From contig NZ_LBMU02000041.1 in assembly GCF_001005085.2 (NCBI RefSeq), positions 1-64,000 on the forward strand: a stretch of DNA of 64,000 nucleotides, written 5' to 3'. A program made the position numbers and the translations under genes. Below, piece after piece: positions 35,701-42,749 of the stretch (position 1 is its first letter; each line of letters begins with the position of its first letter). The notes beneath the pieces were generated by a model. That model saw only the letters and a program-made list of their open reading frames with translations. It had not been told where the DNA came from and did not search any database. Origin of the DNA: Streptomyces humi. GTDB taxonomy: Bacteria; Actinomycetota; Actinomycetes; Streptomycetales; Streptomycetaceae.

Positions 35701-36571
35701 CCGCTACAACGTCTACAACTCGCTGCTCTCCGAGTACGCGGTGATGGGCTTCGAGTACGGCTACTCGCTGGCCCGTCCGGACGCGCTGGTGATGTGGGAG
35801 GCGCAGTTCGGTGACTTCACCAACGGCGCCCAGTCGATCGTCGACGAGTACATCTCGGCGGCCGAGCAGAAGTGGGGCCAGACGTCCGGCGTCACCCTGC
35901 TGCTGCCGCACGGTTACGAGGGCCAGGGTCCGGACCACTCCTCGGCCCGCATCGAGCGCTTCCTCCAGCTCTGCGCCCAGAACAACATGACGGTCGCGAT
36001 GCCGACCCTCCCCTCGAACTACTTCCACCTCCTGCGGTGGCAGGTGCACAACCCGCACCACAAGCCGCTGGTCGTCTTCACCCCGAAGTCGATGCTGCGT
36101 CTGAAGGCGGCGGCCTCGAAGGCGGAGGAGTTCACGAGCGGCGAGTTCCGTCCGGTCATCGGCGACTCGTCGGTGGACCCGAACGCGGTCCGCAAGGTCG
36201 TCTTCTGCACCGGCAAGGTCTACTACGACCTGGAGGCCGAGCGGCAGAAGCGTGGCGAGACGGACACGGCGATCATCCGTCTGGAGCGCCTGTACCCGCT
36301 GCCGGGTGCCGAGCTCCAGGCCGAGGTCAACAAGTACCCGAACGCCGCGAAGTACCTGTGGGTCCAGGAGGAGCCGGCGAACCAGGGTGCCTGGCCGTTC
36401 ATCGCCCTCAACCTGATCGACCACCTGGACCTGGCGGTCGGCGCGGACGTCCCGGCCGGCGAGCGGCTGCGCCGCATCTCCCGCCCGCACAGCTCCTCCC
36501 CGGCCGTCGGTTCCGCGAAGCGGCACCAGGCGGAGCAGGAGCAGCTGGTGCGTGAGGTGTTCGAGGCGTAG
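32735..36571 (+). CDS. kgd: Multifunctional 2-oxoglutarate decarboxylase/dehydrogenase (Kgd, E2o-E1o fusion)
   Basis: 1278 aa from the GTG at 32735 (MSPQSPSNSSISTD, matching family starts); an in-frame GTG at 32708 lacks a ribosome binding site. Short N-terminal 'NEWLVDEIYQQYLQDPNSVDRAWWDFF' motif, a Pro/Ala/Lys linker (about residues 60-160), an E2o-like succinyltransferase domain with 'TSTYDHRVIQGAASGEFLRQ', then a full ThDP-dependent E1o with 'MAHRGRLNVLANIVGKSY', 'VAETLNMSQLRGYRTGGTVHIVINNQVGFT' split motifs and a C-terminal transketolase half. It converts 2-oxoglutarate in the TCA cycle; in mycobacteria GarA inhibits it. No lipoyl domain, as expected. Confidence 0.97.
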   Translation: MSPQSPSNSSISTDADQAGKNPAAAFGPNEWLVDEIYQQYLQDPNSVDRAWWDFFADYKPGAPAAPAPAGTAAAGAAGTGTTPAPAQPAPAAPAPAQPAPAAQAPAAPAAPVAPAAPAAPKAAAPAAAPAPAPAKPAAAPAAKPAAAAKAAPAAASEGPELITLRGPAAAVAKNMNASLELPTATSVRAVPVKLLFDNRIVINNHLKRARGGKISFTHLIGFAMVQALKAMPSMNYSFAEKDGKPTLVKPPHVNFGLAIDLVKPNGDRQLVVAGIKKAETLNFFEFWQAYEDIVRRARDNKLTMDDFTGVTVSLTNPGGLGTVHSVPRLMPGQSVIMGVGSMDYPAEFQGTSQDTLNKLGISKVMTLTSTYDHRVIQGAASGEFLRQVANLLLGENGFYDEIFEALRIPYEPVRWLRDIDASHDDDVTKAARVFELIHSYRVRGHVMADTDPLEYKQRKHPDLDITEHGLTLWDLERDFAVGGFAGKSMMKLRDILGVLRDSYCRTTGIEFMHIQDPKQRKWIQDRVERPHSKMEREEQLRILRRLNAAEAFETFLQTKYVGQKRFSLEGGESVIPLLDAVLDSAAESRLDEVVIGMAHRGRLNVLANIVGKSYAQIFREFEGNLDPKSMHGSGDVKYHLGAQGTFTGLDGEQITVSLAANPSHLETVDPVIEGIARAKQDIINKGGTDFTVLPVALHGDAAFAGQGVVAETLNMSQLRGYRTGGTVHIVINNQVGFTAAPESSRSSMYATDVARMIEAPIFHVNGDDPEAVVRVARLAFEFRQAFNKDVVIDLICYRRRGHNESDNPAFTQPLMYDLIDKKRSVRKLYTESLIGRGDITLEEAEQALQDYQGQLEKVFTEVREATSQPAAADAHEPQDGFPVAVPTAISAEVVKRIAESQVNIPDHFTVHPRLLPQLQRRAAMIEDGTIDWGMGETLAIGSLLMEGTPVRLSGQDSQRGTFGQRHAVLIDRETGADYTPLLYLSEEQARYNVYNSLLSEYAVMGFEYGYSLARPDALVMWEAQFGDFTNGAQSIVDEYISAAEQKWGQTSGVTLLLPHGYEGQGPDHSSARIERFLQLCAQNNMTVAMPTLPSNYFHLLRWQVHNPHHKPLVVFTPKSMLRLKAAASKAEEFTSGEFRPVIGDSSVDPNAVRKVVFCTGKVYYDLEAERQKRGETDTAIIRLERLYPLPGAELQAEVNKYPNAAKYLWVQEEPANQGAWPFIALNLIDHLDLAVGADVPAGERLRRISRPHSSSPAVGSAKRHQAEQEQLVREVFEA

Positions 36572-36587
36572 GCCTCCCGGCACACCG

Positions 36588-36630
36588 GCCGAAGGGCCCG
36601 GTCCCCGTCACGGGGGCCGGGCCCTTCGGC
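36588..36630. terminator. Strong bidirectional terminator after kgd
   Basis: GCCGAAGGGCCCGG (from 36588) pairs with CCGGGCCCTTCGGC (to 36630), giving a long near-perfect stem with loop CCCCGTCACGGGG that itself pairs. It also ends the accessory operon arriving from the right. Confidence 0.85.
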
Positions 36631-36642
36631 GTGGCACGGAGA

Positions 36643-39603
36643 TCAGCTGGCCTGGGGTTCGAAGTCCCAGTAGGGGCGGTTGCGGGCACGCGCCGAGATG
36701 GTGTGGATGTGCTGCCTGCCCAGGGTGGCCTCCAGGTCGGCGAGGGCCTCCCGCTCGACCTTCTCGGCCTGCGGGCCCGAGCGCAGCCCACGCAGGTCGG
36801 ACGCGTGGGCGACACGCGCGGACAGGGTGAGGGGGTGGGCGCGGCCCAGGGTCTCGGTGGCCCGGACGATCGTGGTCCTGCTCAGTTCCGCCGCGGACTC
36901 CATGTCACCGACGAGGTTGCGCATCGCCGAGGCGTTGATGGCACAGCCGAGCGTGTAGGGGTGGTTCTCACCGACGGCGCCTGCCATGTCGGCGAGGGCC
37001 TGCTCGATCAGCGCATGCGCGTTCTCGCGCTCTCCCACGCTGCGCAGCACCAGGGCCTGGTTGGCCCGGGCGCCGATGATGAACGGGTGTCCCTCCGGCA
37101 GCAGGCGCAGGTAGCGCTCCAGGACGGAGTCGCCGGTCTCACGGGCCAGGTCGATGTCGCCGTGCTCACGGTGGAAGCAGCTGTGGCTGACGGCGGCGGC
37201 GAGGGTGAGGAGATGCCAGACGCCGAGTTTGCGTTCGAAGCCTTCCACCACCTTCGCGAGCATCGTTCCGGCCGCCGCGCGGTCTCCGCCGCGCAGCTTG
37301 CAGAGGGCCAGGTTGTGCTCGGCGCGCAGGGTGTTCTGGTGGTTCTCGCCCACGACGAGCCGGTAGTCGCGCACGTTCCTGGTCTGGATGGACTCGGCCT
37401 CCGTGTAGCGGCCCAGCAGCCGGAGACCGATCGAGTACGACACCTCGGAGAACAGCGTCCAGAGGTGCCGGCCCCTCAGCACCAGCCGGCGTTGCTCCAG
37501 TGTCTGCCGGTCGATCTCCAGGGCTTCCTGGTACCGGCCCACGAGTCGCAGGGCGAAACCCAGGTTGTTCAGGGCGTTGAGCGTACGGGAGTCCTGGTCG
37601 CCGAGGAGTTCGCGGTAGGCGGGGTGCAGCCACTGGTACAGCTCCAGGGCCTCGTCGTACCTGGCGAGGCTCCACAGGTCGGCGCCCAGCCCGTTGGCCG
37701 CGCGCAGGGCGTCCAGGTCCCGGTCCCCGCGCTCGCGGAACAGGTGTTCCATCGCGTGCCGGTCGAGTTTCTCGGTCTCCTCGAACTGGCCCGACGCCCG
37801 CAGCAGGTTGGCGTATACGTTGGTGGCCTCCCAGACGCGTTGGTGCGACTCGCCCAGCAGCTCCCGCCAGACCTCGACGGTCCGCCTGGCCAGCTTCCAG
37901 CCGGCCGTGTACTCGCCCGCGTAGTACATGTAGAACAGGCAGTTGAGGACGAGGCTCTGGACCCTGCGGTCGGTGCTGTTGATGACATCCGCGTACTTCA
38001 GGTGCGGCACGATCTCCGCGTACGCCTCCCAGTTGCGGGTGTCGGTCGGACGGCCGGGGTCCGCCTCGGCCAGCGCCCGCCGCACCACGTCGACGAACTC
38101 CCGCCGGTCCTCCTCCGGCATGTCCCTGCTGACGACCTGGTGCACCATCCGGTGCAGGTACGCCGACTCCCCGGCCGACGGCCCCGCGTCCGTACCGACC
38201 TCGTGGGACTCCAGACGGACCACGGAGTACTGGCGCAGCTGGTTGATCGCCCTGTTCCACAGGAGCGGATCGTCCAGCAGCCCGGTCAGCTGTTCCGGCA
38301 GGTCGTCGTGGGACATGTCGCGCAGCAGGCGCACGGGGATGAAGCCCGGCGCGAAGAACGTGCACAGGCGCAGCAGGTCGACGGATTCCGGGACCGTCTC
38401 CCGCAGCTTGTTCAGCAGGATCGACCAGGCGGTCTGGAAGGCCAGGGGGAAGTCGGCGGACACCCGGACCACGTCGAGGTCGACGCCGCCCTCCAGGAGC
38501 GCGATGTAGTCCTCGACGGTCAGGTCCGAGTCGTTCAGCCAGCCGGCCGTCTGGTCGAGCAGCAGGGGCAGGTCCTCCAGGGCCTCGGCGAGCCGGTCGG
38601 CCTCCTCCTCCGTCAGCCGGGGCGCGCGGCGCCGGATGAAGGCGACCGACTCATCCCGGTCGTAGACGTGCACTTCGAGCAGCCGGCTGTTGTGCTCGGC
38701 CCATTCCGGGTTGCGGGAGGTGATGATCACATGCCCCGGTCCGGTCGGGACCAGGTCCCAGATCTGCTCCGGCTCGTCCGCGCCGTCCAGGATCAGCAGC
38801 CAGCGGGAGAGCGGGGTGCCCCGGCGCAGCGAGTCACGGACCGCGCGAAGCCGCTCACCGTACTCGTCGCCCGTGGGCAGGCCGAGTTTCGGGGCGAGTT
38901 CGGCCAGCAGACGGCGGAAGGAGACCCTGCTCTCCGCATTGACCCACCAGACCACGTCGTACTCGGAACCGAAGCGGTAGACGTACTCGGCGGCCAGCTG
39001 GGTCTTGCCCACCCCGGACATGCCGTACAGCGTGACGACCCCGGCTCCCGGCTCGCTGCTCTGCAACAGGTGGTACGCGTCGTTCAGCAGCGGCTCGCGG
39101 CCCGTGAAGCGGGTGTTGCGGCGCGGCACACCGCCCCATACCTCGGGCATCTCGGCGGGGAAACGGGGTCCGCGACGGCCCTCGTCCGGCGGGCGGCCGT
39201 CGGCCGACAGGTCCAGGCGGTCCAGCAGCCGCCGTTCCGCCTCGTCGGCGCCCATGTTGGTCAGGTCGACCGGTGCCAGTACGGCGACGGCGGTGGGGGC
39301 GGGAGCGCTGGTGACGGAAACGGCGGCGAACCTGGCGTGCTCCGGCGCGACGACCTCGCGCAGTGCCGCGTTCCACTCCGCGAAGGTGCGGGAACCGAGC
39401 TGGAAGTAGTGCTCGCTCACCAGGACGAGCACCCGCCCCGGGGCGAGCGCGAGGCCGCGCAGGAGGTCCACCAGGGTCTCCTCCGGCGGGGCGTCCCAGC
39501 GCATGTAGACGACCCGGACACCCAGCCGCTCCAGCCTGTCCCCGATCCACATCGCCCAGGCCCGGTTGAACGGGGCGAAGCTGATCGTGATCGTCTGCCT
39601 CAC
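36643..39603 (-). CDS. fxsT: TIR-NB-ARC-TPR STAND protein (FxsT-type)
   Basis: 986 aa from the GTG at 39603, preceded by GAGAGGGGGG and giving MRQTITISFAPFNRAWAMWI, a natural TIR start; an ATG at 39672 is in frame but has no ribosome binding site. Residues 1-125 are a TIR_2-like domain ('VLVLVSEHYF', 'FAEWNAALREV' with a possible catalytic Glu). An NB-ARC NTPase follows, with P-loop GMSGVGKTQ (about residue 195) and Walker B WLLILDGADEP (about 273). From about 480 to the end are tetratricopeptide/kinesin-light-chain repeats ('LNALNNLGFALRLVGRYQEAL'). This is a STAND sensor layout; named in the FxSxx-COOH system as FxsT. If the TIR is an NADase, the system could be abortive. Confidence 0.88.
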   Translation of the reverse strand: MRQTITISFAPFNRAWAMWIGDRLERLGVRVVYMRWDAPPEETLVDLLRGLALAPGRVLVLVSEHYFQLGSRTFAEWNAALREVVAPEHARFAAVSVTSAPAPTAVAVLAPVDLTNMGADEAERRLLDRLDLSADGRPPDEGRRGPRFPAEMPEVWGGVPRRNTRFTGREPLLNDAYHLLQSSEPGAGVVTLYGMSGVGKTQLAAEYVYRFGSEYDVVWWVNAESRVSFRRLLAELAPKLGLPTGDEYGERLRAVRDSLRRGTPLSRWLLILDGADEPEQIWDLVPTGPGHVIITSRNPEWAEHNSRLLEVHVYDRDESVAFIRRRAPRLTEEEADRLAEALEDLPLLLDQTAGWLNDSDLTVEDYIALLEGGVDLDVVRVSADFPLAFQTAWSILLNKLRETVPESVDLLRLCTFFAPGFIPVRLLRDMSHDDLPEQLTGLLDDPLLWNRAINQLRQYSVVRLESHEVGTDAGPSAGESAYLHRMVHQVVSRDMPEEDRREFVDVVRRALAEADPGRPTDTRNWEAYAEIVPHLKYADVINSTDRRVQSLVLNCLFYMYYAGEYTAGWKLARRTVEVWRELLGESHQRVWEATNVYANLLRASGQFEETEKLDRHAMEHLFRERGDRDLDALRAANGLGADLWSLARYDEALELYQWLHPAYRELLGDQDSRTLNALNNLGFALRLVGRYQEALEIDRQTLEQRRLVLRGRHLWTLFSEVSYSIGLRLLGRYTEAESIQTRNVRDYRLVVGENHQNTLRAEHNLALCKLRGGDRAAAGTMLAKVVEGFERKLGVWHLLTLAAAVSHSCFHREHGDIDLARETGDSVLERYLRLLPEGHPFIIGARANQALVLRSVGERENAHALIEQALADMAGAVGENHPYTLGCAINASAMRNLVGDMESAAELSRTTIVRATETLGRAHPLTLSARVAHASDLRGLRSGPQAEKVEREALADLEATLGRQHIHTISARARNRPYWDFEPQAS

Positions 39604-39649
39604 GACCCCCCTCTCGGCCGGCCCGGCCGGCACCGGAGTTCCAGACCTG

Positions 39650-39685
39650 TCACGGCCGGCACGCGTGGCCATGGGCTTCGAACAT
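39650..39685 (-). other. Possible 11-codon upstream ORF before fxsT
   Basis: ATG with GGGGAGG seven bases upstream opens MFEAHGHACRP and stops 47 bp before the fxsT GTG, out of frame with it. It has a better ribosome binding site than any other start in the 177-bp fxsB-fxsT gap. It may be a leader peptide or chance. Confidence 0.3.
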
Positions 39686-39780
39686 GCAGCAGCCTCCCCT
39701 GGATCGCCAGAAATCGTAGGGCCTCCGCGCAGTTCTCCGGTAGGTGACCGACGCGGAGACGGCCGGCGGACGGCACTTCG

Positions 39781-42480
39781 TCACTCCTGCGGGTACCGGA
39801 CCGCGGGGCCGTGCCGCCGGGTCCACAGGTCGCGCGCCTCGTTCACGGACGCCTCCGCCCGCGCCGTGTGGCCCCTGGGCGCGGGGAACTCGGCCAGACG
39901 CTCATGGGTGGCGACCAACTGGTCCACGAACCTCCGTCCGGGCGCGGTGAGTTCGGGCGACCCCACCAGTGCGGGCAGCGCCGCCGCCACCTGGGCGCGG
40001 TAGCGGGCGTGCTCGGACCAGGCGGTCTCACGGTGCCCGGGGTGCTCGGCCCGGAGGGCGCAGCGCTGGAAGAAGTCGGCCAGCGCGAGATGCGAGTACA
40101 CGCCCTGCAACAGACCGTCGTACGGTCGTGGGTCCGGGCGCCAGGGCGCGAAGTGACGCCGCTGCGGCCCGGCGTGGTGCAGGTCCAGCATGTCGCTGAG
40201 CACGCAGAGCTTCGTGTGCTGGAGTTCGTGCACGATCGTCGCGGCGAACGTCGCCGGGGTGGGCGGTGCGCTGCTGAACAGCGCGCCGAAGGCCTCGCGA
40301 CGCGTTCCGCTGCAACTGCCGGTCCCTCCCGTGTCCGTGGTGTCCGGGTCGGGCCGGGGCGGTTCGGCGAGCGGCACCAGGCAGCGCAGCAGGACGACGG
40401 CTTCGGTCACCCGGTGTTCGCCGCCCAGACGCAGCATGTCGGCGGTCCCCGACCAGGCCTCCAGCCAGCGTTTGCGGGCCGTCTCGTCGAGCGCCGTCGG
40501 GCCGCTCAGTTCGTGGTGCCGCGGGTCGCCGCGCACGGTGCGGTACGGATCCAGGTCGTCCAGCGGCAGCGGCGGGCCGTCGGGCAGCAGACCGGGCAGG
40601 GCGTACGCGGGAGTCCAGCCGGGCGCCGCGGACCAGGCGCCGATGCCGTCCTCCATCTGGACCACGACAGCCGCGGCGCCGGTTTGACGCAGCGTCAACC
40701 GTCCGTCCGCGCAGTCGACGTCGACCGGGACCTCCCCCGGTCCGGCCGTGCGCAGTGACCCGAGCGACGGCAGCACGAGCACGCCGTCCCGGGCGGTCAG
40801 CCGTACGGTGAAGGAGATCCCGGCGCGGGCGGCGGCCGCGGCGGCGAGCGTCCCGAGGTGGCCGAGATCGTGTCCGAGTTCGCGGACGCGCCGCTCGGTG
40901 GGCGGTCCGGCCTCCGGTCCCAGACCGCTCAGGCAGTGGCGGACCCAGAGGCCGACCAGGGGGTCGAGGAGACGGGCACGCGCGGGGGTCGTCGCGTAGG
41001 GCGGTGACGGGTTCCCCCGGTCCCCGGCGGGGAGCACCCGGTCGGCCGTCTCCAGCAGCTGCCAGTCCTCCCGCAGCCGGGCACGGGCGCCGGCCGGGAG
41101 CACCGCCGTGTCCGCGCCCTCGGCCGCGTCGAGCAGGGCGCGCAGCATGAGCAGGCGCCGGGTGTCCTGGTCGCGCACCAGCAGCGCCAGGGTCTCCGGA
41201 TCGCCTTCGGTGCGGCCCAGTGCCTCCAGGGACCGGTCCGGAAGTGAAGGGAACAGCACGGGCGGGGGCCTCTCCTCGGACGTGGACACCACCGGGGCGG
41301 GGACGGGGGCCGTCGTGGCGGCCCCGGTGAGTCTCCTGTGCACGTGCCGGATGAAGCGTTGCAGGTCGGCGCAGTACACGGAGGGGTTCGTGAAGCCCTG
41401 CCCGGCCCGGTAGCGGTGGGCGTAGTGGCCGCCGCCGCAGACGTCGAGCAGGGGACAGGCGCGGCACTGGGCCGAGAGCGCCGCCACGCCGGCCTGCCGG
41501 GCGGCCACCCCGGGGTGCCGCAACGCGTCGTCGAAGCCGTGCCGGAACACGTCCAGGCCGGTCTCGGCGGCGCCCTCGTAGGCGGACTTCAGCGAGTCGA
41601 CCTGTTCGATGGACCCGTCGGTCTCCACGACGACCGCGTCGAACGGGGCGAGTCCCAGCGACTCGGTGGCGGCGGGCAGGCCCAGCAGCAGCGCGATGCA
41701 CTCCTCGAACAGCCGTACCCGTACTTCGCGGCGGCCGGAGCGCCACCAGCGGTCGAAGACCGCGCAGAGCCAGTCGCCGTAGCGGGTGGCCTCCAGGCGC
41801 GGCGGCGGCGCGGACCAGTTGCCGTGCGGCAGCAGCAGGTCGAGGGCGGGCGGTCGCAGGGCGAGCAGGGACTCGTAGGTCTCCACCGGATCGAGGGTGG
41901 GGTCGACGACCGTGAGGATTCCGGCGTACGCGTCCGGGAAGCGGTCGGCGACCAGCCGGGCCCCGCGCGAGGCGGCCGGCCAGGAGGGGCGTCCCGCGTG
42001 GTCGACGCGGCGGGCGTTGTGCGCGGCGAGCCCGCCGTCCAGGCTGATGCCGACCCGGATGCCGTGCCGGGCCAGCGTGGTCATCCGTTCCTCGGTGAGG
42101 AGGGTGGCGTTGGTCTGCACGGTGGCGTGGACCGTACAGCCGACGGGGACGCGCTCGCGGACGAGTCCGGTGAAGCGGGCCAGCGTGCCGGCGCCCGCCA
42201 GCAGGGGTTCACCGCCGTGCAGGACGAGCGAGACGGCTGTCAGCCCATGGCTTCGCGCGTGCTCGGCGATCCGGTCCGCCGTGCGGTCGAGCACCGCGTC
42301 CGGTGCCGCCGCGGGACGTCCGCGCCAGGTGTGGTCGGGGCCCTCGTACAGGTAGCAGTAGCGGCAGGCCAGATTGCAGCGGCCGTGCACTTTGACGATG
42401 AACTGACGGAACGGGGAGGGCCCGGCGCCCCCTCGTCCGCTCCCGGATCCGGCCGCAGCCTCTTCGGACACGTCGGTCAC
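39781..42480 (-). CDS. fxsB: FxsB radical SAM/SPASM cyclophane maturase fused to HExxH domain
   Basis: 899 aa, GTG start 45 bp after fxsA. N-terminal radical SAM core: CNLACRYCYLYEG (Cys35, Cys39, Cys42 bind the 4Fe-4S cluster), 'VLHGGEPLL'. A SPASM-type segment 'CRACPLLDVCGGGHYAHRY' plus 'YCADLQ' (about residues 335-375) carries auxiliary cluster Cys. The second half (about 420-899) ends with an HExxH motif, IVHELQHTKL (His750, Glu751, His754), as in the 2-oxoglutarate-type HExxH peptide beta-hydroxylases. FxsB enzymes cross-link aromatic side chains to a nearby residue of FxsA. The fusion suggests two successive modifications of the same peptide. Confidence 0.92.
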   Translation of the reverse strand: MTDVSEEAAAGSGSGRGGAGPSPFRQFIVKVHGRCNLACRYCYLYEGPDHTWRGRPAAAPDAVLDRTADRIAEHARSHGLTAVSLVLHGGEPLLAGAGTLARFTGLVRERVPVGCTVHATVQTNATLLTEERMTTLARHGIRVGISLDGGLAAHNARRVDHAGRPSWPAASRGARLVADRFPDAYAGILTVVDPTLDPVETYESLLALRPPALDLLLPHGNWSAPPPRLEATRYGDWLCAVFDRWWRSGRREVRVRLFEECIALLLGLPAATESLGLAPFDAVVVETDGSIEQVDSLKSAYEGAAETGLDVFRHGFDDALRHPGVAARQAGVAALSAQCRACPLLDVCGGGHYAHRYRAGQGFTNPSVYCADLQRFIRHVHRRLTGAATTAPVPAPVVSTSEERPPPVLFPSLPDRSLEALGRTEGDPETLALLVRDQDTRRLLMLRALLDAAEGADTAVLPAGARARLREDWQLLETADRVLPAGDRGNPSPPYATTPARARLLDPLVGLWVRHCLSGLGPEAGPPTERRVRELGHDLGHLGTLAAAAAARAGISFTVRLTARDGVLVLPSLGSLRTAGPGEVPVDVDCADGRLTLRQTGAAAVVVQMEDGIGAWSAAPGWTPAYALPGLLPDGPPLPLDDLDPYRTVRGDPRHHELSGPTALDETARKRWLEAWSGTADMLRLGGEHRVTEAVVLLRCLVPLAEPPRPDPDTTDTGGTGSCSGTRREAFGALFSSAPPTPATFAATIVHELQHTKLCVLSDMLDLHHAGPQRRHFAPWRPDPRPYDGLLQGVYSHLALADFFQRCALRAEHPGHRETAWSEHARYRAQVAAALPALVGSPELTAPGRRFVDQLVATHERLAEFPAPRGHTARAEASVNEARDLWTRRHGPAVRYPQE

Positions 42481-42525
42481 CCCCCGCTTCCACGGCCCGG
42501 TTCGGCGGGGCCGTCGCGCCGCCGC

Positions 42526-42741
42526 CTAGAACGAGTTGTTGAATCCCCACAGCATCTCGGTCGGCCGGGCCGCCCGTTCCGTCAGCTCCGCGAGCACCTG
42601 ACGCAAGACGGGATGGTCCACCTCTTTCAGTTCCCCCAGGTCCAGTTCGAGCAGGTCCGGCAGGTCCGGCAGCGGCTCCGCCGCCCCGGCCTCCGGCAAC
42701 GCCCGGTCCCTTGCGTCCACCCCAGGTTCCTCTCGCATCAT
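42526..42741 (-). CDS. fxsA: FxsA-type RiPP precursor peptide ending FNNSF
   Basis: 71 aa. The N-terminal part is acidic and Leu-rich ('LPDLPDLLELDLGELKEVDHPVLRQVLAELTER'-like, split by Pro) and probably serves as leader; the C terminus is RPTEMLWGFNNSF followed by TAG. FxSxx-COOH precursors carry Phe at -5 and Ser at -3; here Phe is at -5 but Asn is at -3 and Ser at -2. F-N-N fits the general aromatic-x-Asn pattern of three-residue cyclophanes. It starts 8 bp after the vWA gene and 45 bp before fxsB. Two possible starts (adjacent ATGs). Confidence 0.85.
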   Translation of the reverse strand: MMREEPGVDARDRALPEAGAAEPLPDLPDLLELDLGELKEVDHPVLRQVLAELTERAARPTEMLWGFNNSF

Positions 42742-42749
42742 GCTGCTGC

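Noticed and set aside
36631..39747. 1038-aa plus-strand ORF opposite fxsT
   Set aside because: Low-complexity translation without motifs, whereas the minus frame carries TIR, P-loop and TPR sequence.
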